A stretch of DNA of 64,000 bases from Carex sylvatica. Its lineage: Eukaryota > Streptophyta > Magnoliopsida > Poales > Cyperaceae. Below the pieces are notes generated by a model. That model had not been told where the DNA came from, searched no databases, and saw only the letters and a program-made list of their open reading frames with translations. Shown here one piece after another: positions 60,523 through 64,000 of this stretch. Every line of letters starts with the position of its first letter. Positions within the stretch are counted from its first letter, which is position 1. Position numbers and translations under genes: made by a program. Location: NCBI GenBank assembly GCA_964058845.1, contig CAXKVR010000002.1, forward strand, positions 62,001 to 126,000, in the 5' to 3' direction.

Positions 60523-60530
60523 TATTTATA
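60523..60530 (-). promoter_or_regulatory. TATA box of the UGT pseudogene
   Basis: TATAAATA on the - strand, 85-92 bases upstream of the ATG at 60438. This is a typical distance for a plant TATA box plus a short leader. No experimental support. Confidence 0.5.
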
Positions 60531-60539
60531 GCCTGGGTC

Positions 60540-61635
60540 TGGCAAATCAAAATATATAGATGTATCAATATTTTTATTCATAAGATGTTTGTGCGTGCTA
60601 AGCAGCTAAAGCATCCAAAAGAATGTCGTATTACAGCCATCATTTAATTTCACAGATATGCCAGAAATGTGAAATCGCACGCCATTGCAGGGTGTTTATT
60701 CAAGCGCACAAATATATAATTGGAAGGATCTGAAAGCATGCATGCATTTTTCATATATACAGATGCAAATTTTAGTTAATTTGGAGGGTTTGCAGAATTG
60801 CAGTGACATAAATTTGATATATAGAACTTATCCATAAACATAGGAAGTTTGTACATGAAACGCACAGTAGATGTGACATGTGAGCTTGAAAAGGAAAAAA
60901 GAAGGAATATCTGATTAAAAAAAAAAATGAAGGTTAAGAACAACGCAGCCAACCATGAGTAGTACATTAATTATGGTGTCTCATCACGACCGTCCAGTTG
61001 TCGCTACCAGTTAGAGATGACTAACAAGTGGTGAATCATGTCAAAATATCTCATATGCACCAATTGGGTTTCTTCCACGTATATACGTAACCCAGAAAGT
61101 GCCAAAGCAGCACTCATTGACTGTCAAACAAAGAAAAACACACTTCTTCCGCTGGAAAACCAATTTCCAAGGGCTTATATATAAAAATACATAAAACTAG
61201 CGATTTATACACACGGTGACAAATGAATAGTTGGAATTTGGTTCGGCGGAGTTAAGAATTTGTGAGTTGAGTATAATTACTCGATTCACGAACTAAATAG
61301 AATTGCACCAATAATTCAAAATGATTCAGTCCTAACAAATAATTTTTGAAAATTACAACATGTCTATAATTTAAGTATATGAAATGATTCAGTACAATAA
61401 GAAAGTAAAAAAAAAAACCAAAATATAATAAAAATAATTTGTGTTTTTTTCGTGAATAATTCGTGATTCATGTTTTATTCGCGAATAAAATATATTATAT
61501 ATTTTTATTGCGTTTTATTCAGAGTTCGGTTCGAAATATAAAAAAAATGAATAAAACATGAATTACCAATTTGCAAATTAATCGTGTTAGTGTCGTACTG
61601 TCGTTCTCTCTCCTCTATTATTTTTGTGGAGTCTG
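60540..61635. other. UGT upstream/intergenic DNA
   Basis: No gene recognised. It may contain the remaining promoter of the UGT pseudogene. Iterated ttcgtgaat/attcgcgaat motifs around 61440-61520 look like part of another hAT-like MITE, but no ends were defined. Confidence 0.4.
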
Positions 61636-61806
61636 CATTGTGTGAGGTAACAAAATATTTATGTTCAGATTTGGACCATTTGATCAAAATTCATACCAAT
61701 TTGATTCAAATTAAATGCACATAGTTTCTTTAATATTTGTGCAGATTCTGATCAGACAGTTTGATTTAAACATAAATATTCTATTATCTTAAGTGATATA
61801 TATGAA
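61636..61806. mobile_element. Family B MITE, degraded
   Basis: Left gtgtgaggtaacaaaatatt and right aaatattctattatcttaag form the family's inverted ends, with atttgtgcagattc in the core. The flanks are T-rich and do not give a clear TSD. Confidence 0.55.
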
Positions 61807-61949
61807 TTCGTTTTTTGAGTCCACATCTTCTCAGGCAACAGGATACCCTCTCTCTCTCTCTCTTTTTAATATTTGTGGCCACATTTTTTTTGAAGCACAA
61901 ATTTAAGCGGTAATTTTCGGTCTGAAGGAGAGTTAAAATGCACTCTTCT

Positions 61950-62284
61950 TTTTGTACTCCTAACATGCATCCTCTCCTCATATTTTTATTTTTAAAGTTC
62001 AAATAGTCGATTCGAAACTTCCAACGTGTTTTTCATATTAAAATGTGCTTAGAGACCAAATTTTATATTTTTGGAAATTTTGCTATTTTTTTAGAATTTT
62101 TGAAAACCATCACTAGGCTGAATTTTTTATTATTTTTAGTTTAATCAAAAATTCTAAAAAAATATATAAAAATTTCAAAAAATATAAAATTTGGTCTCTA
62201 AACACATTAGAAGGTTCAAATCAACTATTTAAATTTAAAAAATAAAAATATGAGAAGAAGATGCACATTAAAAACACAAAAAAA
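61950..62284. mobile_element. Foldback MITE, 9-bp TSD
   Basis: Inverted arms include ctcatatttttatttttaaa on the left and tttaaaaaataaaaatatgag on the right (shown in part), and tagagaccaaattttatatt with its inverse. Flanked by cactcttct (61941-61949) and cactcctct (62285-62293), 8 of 9 matching. Related to 3618-4009. Confidence 0.75.
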
Positions 62285-62463
62285 CACTCCTCTCACCCTG
62301 ACATTGAGCAAACCAATTAGTGCTTAAACACTGGTTGAAAAATGGGTTACTTTGCTTTTGACAAGTGGAACTATGGATCAAGAGGCGACAAAAATCCGGA
62401 GAAAAAAGGAGGCATGCATGGAACATGCTCTAAAATATTGACCATTGGAGTGGCGCCACAACG

Positions 62464-62600
62464 AGTACGTATCCTCTGAGATATCTCTAACTTTTGCGTG
62501 ACCTACGTGTCCGGTGTCTAATCGGGGGGTGATGTAGGGGTCAGTATTATGTGTGTTTTGAGATTCGTGTAGAACGTATTTAAACGGTCAAGATTTATAG
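62464..62600. mobile_element. Family A MITE, partial
   Basis: Starts gtacgtatcctctgagatat, continues ctaacttttgcgtgacctac and gtgtccggtgtctaatcg, then the core tgagattcgtgtagaacgta. The far TIR is not clear. Confidence 0.5.
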
Positions 62601-63050
62601 AGGTCGGTATTATCTTGTTACCTTGATTTATTGCAATAACTTCTTAATTGCTGAGTATATCCTTGGTGTCTTGGCTCATAGAATTGAGATCACACCCAAT
62701 CAAAAGTGGGCCCTACATAGTTGAAATTTAAAAGTCAAGAGGATATAATTGGCTGCTAAATTCACTGTTAAATTTTGCTATAATTGGCTTGAATATAGAA
62801 GTGAAGAGGATATATGAAACAGAGGAATAAGGAGGAATAAATAAATAATAAAATAAGGAATCAGAGATAACTAGAGAGGAGAAATAAGAAAACGGAGAAA
62901 TTAATTTTCTCTCCAATTTTGTTGCATATTCAAATTTAATTGTAATATATCGTGTGAAAGTACGTGTGGCGAGTATGTTTTATCTAAATTTAGACTTCTA
63001 TACGTAAAAAATGTATTTCATCAAAAGAAGAAATATTATTTGATTGGAGG

Positions 63051-63505
63051 TAGGGGTATTCAAACGGTCGGCTCAGTTCAAACCGAAGTAAAATTATAAA
63101 CCAAACTTTTTCTCAGTTTTCAAAAATAGAACCGAACCGATTGAACCTATCAACCGATTAAGAACCGAACCGAACAAACCGAAGTAAATTTCAATTTGTT
63201 TGGTTCAAACCGAATTAAACCTATTAGTACTATTATTAACGAAAATAATATATTGTCATACACAACAATTGAAGTTTGGGTTGGTTCGATCCTGTTTGGT
63301 TTAATGAAATCATTATATCACTAATAAAAGTAGAGTCGAACCGATATAAATCGGTCCGTTAGATTCAATCGGTTTTGAGATGTCTAAACCAAACCGAACT
63401 ATTTAAATCAAAATTATTCAAAATGTCAACCGAACTGATCCATTTAAATCAAAAAATTCCGGTTCAGATAAAAACCGAATAAACCGAGCTGTTTGAACAC
63501 CCCTA
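63051..63505. mobile_element. hAT-type MITE, perfect 8-bp TSD
   Basis: TIRs taggggtattcaaacggtcg and, inverted, taggggtgttcaaacagctc. TSD attggagg (63043-63050 and 63506-63513). The interior is filled with aaccgaacc/cggtt motifs. Sister of 13613-14129. No coding capacity. Confidence 0.9.
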
Positions 63506-63513
63506 ATTGGAGG

Positions 63514-64000
63514 GCTGATATTAAATCTAAAATTGTATCTTTCAATCTTAGCCGTTGGCGAATCAGGACATCTACGTGCATAATATAAGAATGGAGATAT
63601 GAGTGGATAATTGGATTATTCAAAAGTTTTAGAAATAAGAAAATTCAATTAAATGTCAATGTACATAATAAACATAAATAAATCATGAAGGTAGTTAAAC
63701 ACTCTGACTTAGTTGTAGATTTGTCCTTGAAAATATGAATAATAGATAACATCGATATTTAATTGATCAATATGACATGACACATACTAAACATATGAAA
63801 CGGTATATGCATATTATACCGTTTTATTTATTTTTATGTGTTTGCATTGCTCTTGTCGACAAATATTAATTAAGTTTTGTAAGCAGTTGTACTTTGAGCT
63901 CTCAGAGAATATATATAAAAATATTTGGTAAGCGGGACTTGAAATTTGACACAATGATTTACGGACTACATGGTTTCTCTAATTAGGACTCGTTACATGT
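63514..64000. other. Intergenic AT-rich DNA
   Basis: No gene or bounded repeat recognised to the end of the window. Confidence 0.5.

Noticed and set aside
1..64000. tRNA or rRNA genes
   Set aside because: I looked for tRNA-like arms and conserved rRNA segments while reading and recognised none. A tRNAscan or Rfam run would be decisive.

Overview
This is nuclear DNA from a flowering plant. It is AT-rich and gene-poor. The evidence for a plant is GT-AG introns, a SINA-type RING ligase, a family-1 glucosyltransferase of UGT85 type, plant-type autoinhibited Ca2+-ATPase, RPN1, CDC20 and PPR fragments, and dense MITEs of hAT, Mutator and CACTA type. The species cannot be fixed from the sequence. 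I see only one gene that looks intact: a three-exon SINA/SIAH-like E3 ubiquitin ligase at 37088-38232 (+). The other gene-derived pieces are broken.

Layout. 1-17 kb is intergenic DNA with many short non-autonomous DNA transposons; several can be delimited exactly by terminal inverted repeats (TIRs) and target-site duplications (TSDs). 17.2-20.7 kb is an intron-bearing, transcript-like region with a possible Helitron 3' end. 21.6-24.2 kb is a composite: a GC-rich leader-like segment, then exon-intron fragments of three unrelated genes (proteasome RPN1, autoinhibited Ca2+-ATPase, CDC20), all on the + strand and all decayed. Directly after it comes a 9.5-kb tandem array (24284-33764) with a 280-bp period and 33 full periods. 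Each unit carries a splice-acceptor-like tract, a 28-codon exon-like ORF and a perfect hairpin. 33.8-42.7 kb holds nested MITEs, an orphan TPR-like exon and the SINA-like gene. 42-50 kb is a mosaic of diverged direct and inverted duplications with a PPR pseudogene fragment. 51-54 kb has nested MITEs and simple repeats.

54.6-60.4 kb is a UGT85-like pseudogene on the - strand. Its first exon is interrupted by a 4023-bp non-autonomous CACTA element (56328-60350, TIR CACTAGTGGAAA, TSD CCA). The CACTA element itself contains a foldback MITE inserted into another copy of the same MITE. The rest of the window, to 64 kb, is intergenic with further MITEs.

The genes do not form a pathway. The main interest is in the mobile DNA: capture of gene fragments next to a homogenised 280-bp array, several related Mutator-like MITE families that share end and core modules, and hAT-type MITEs that each carry their own iterated subterminal motif.
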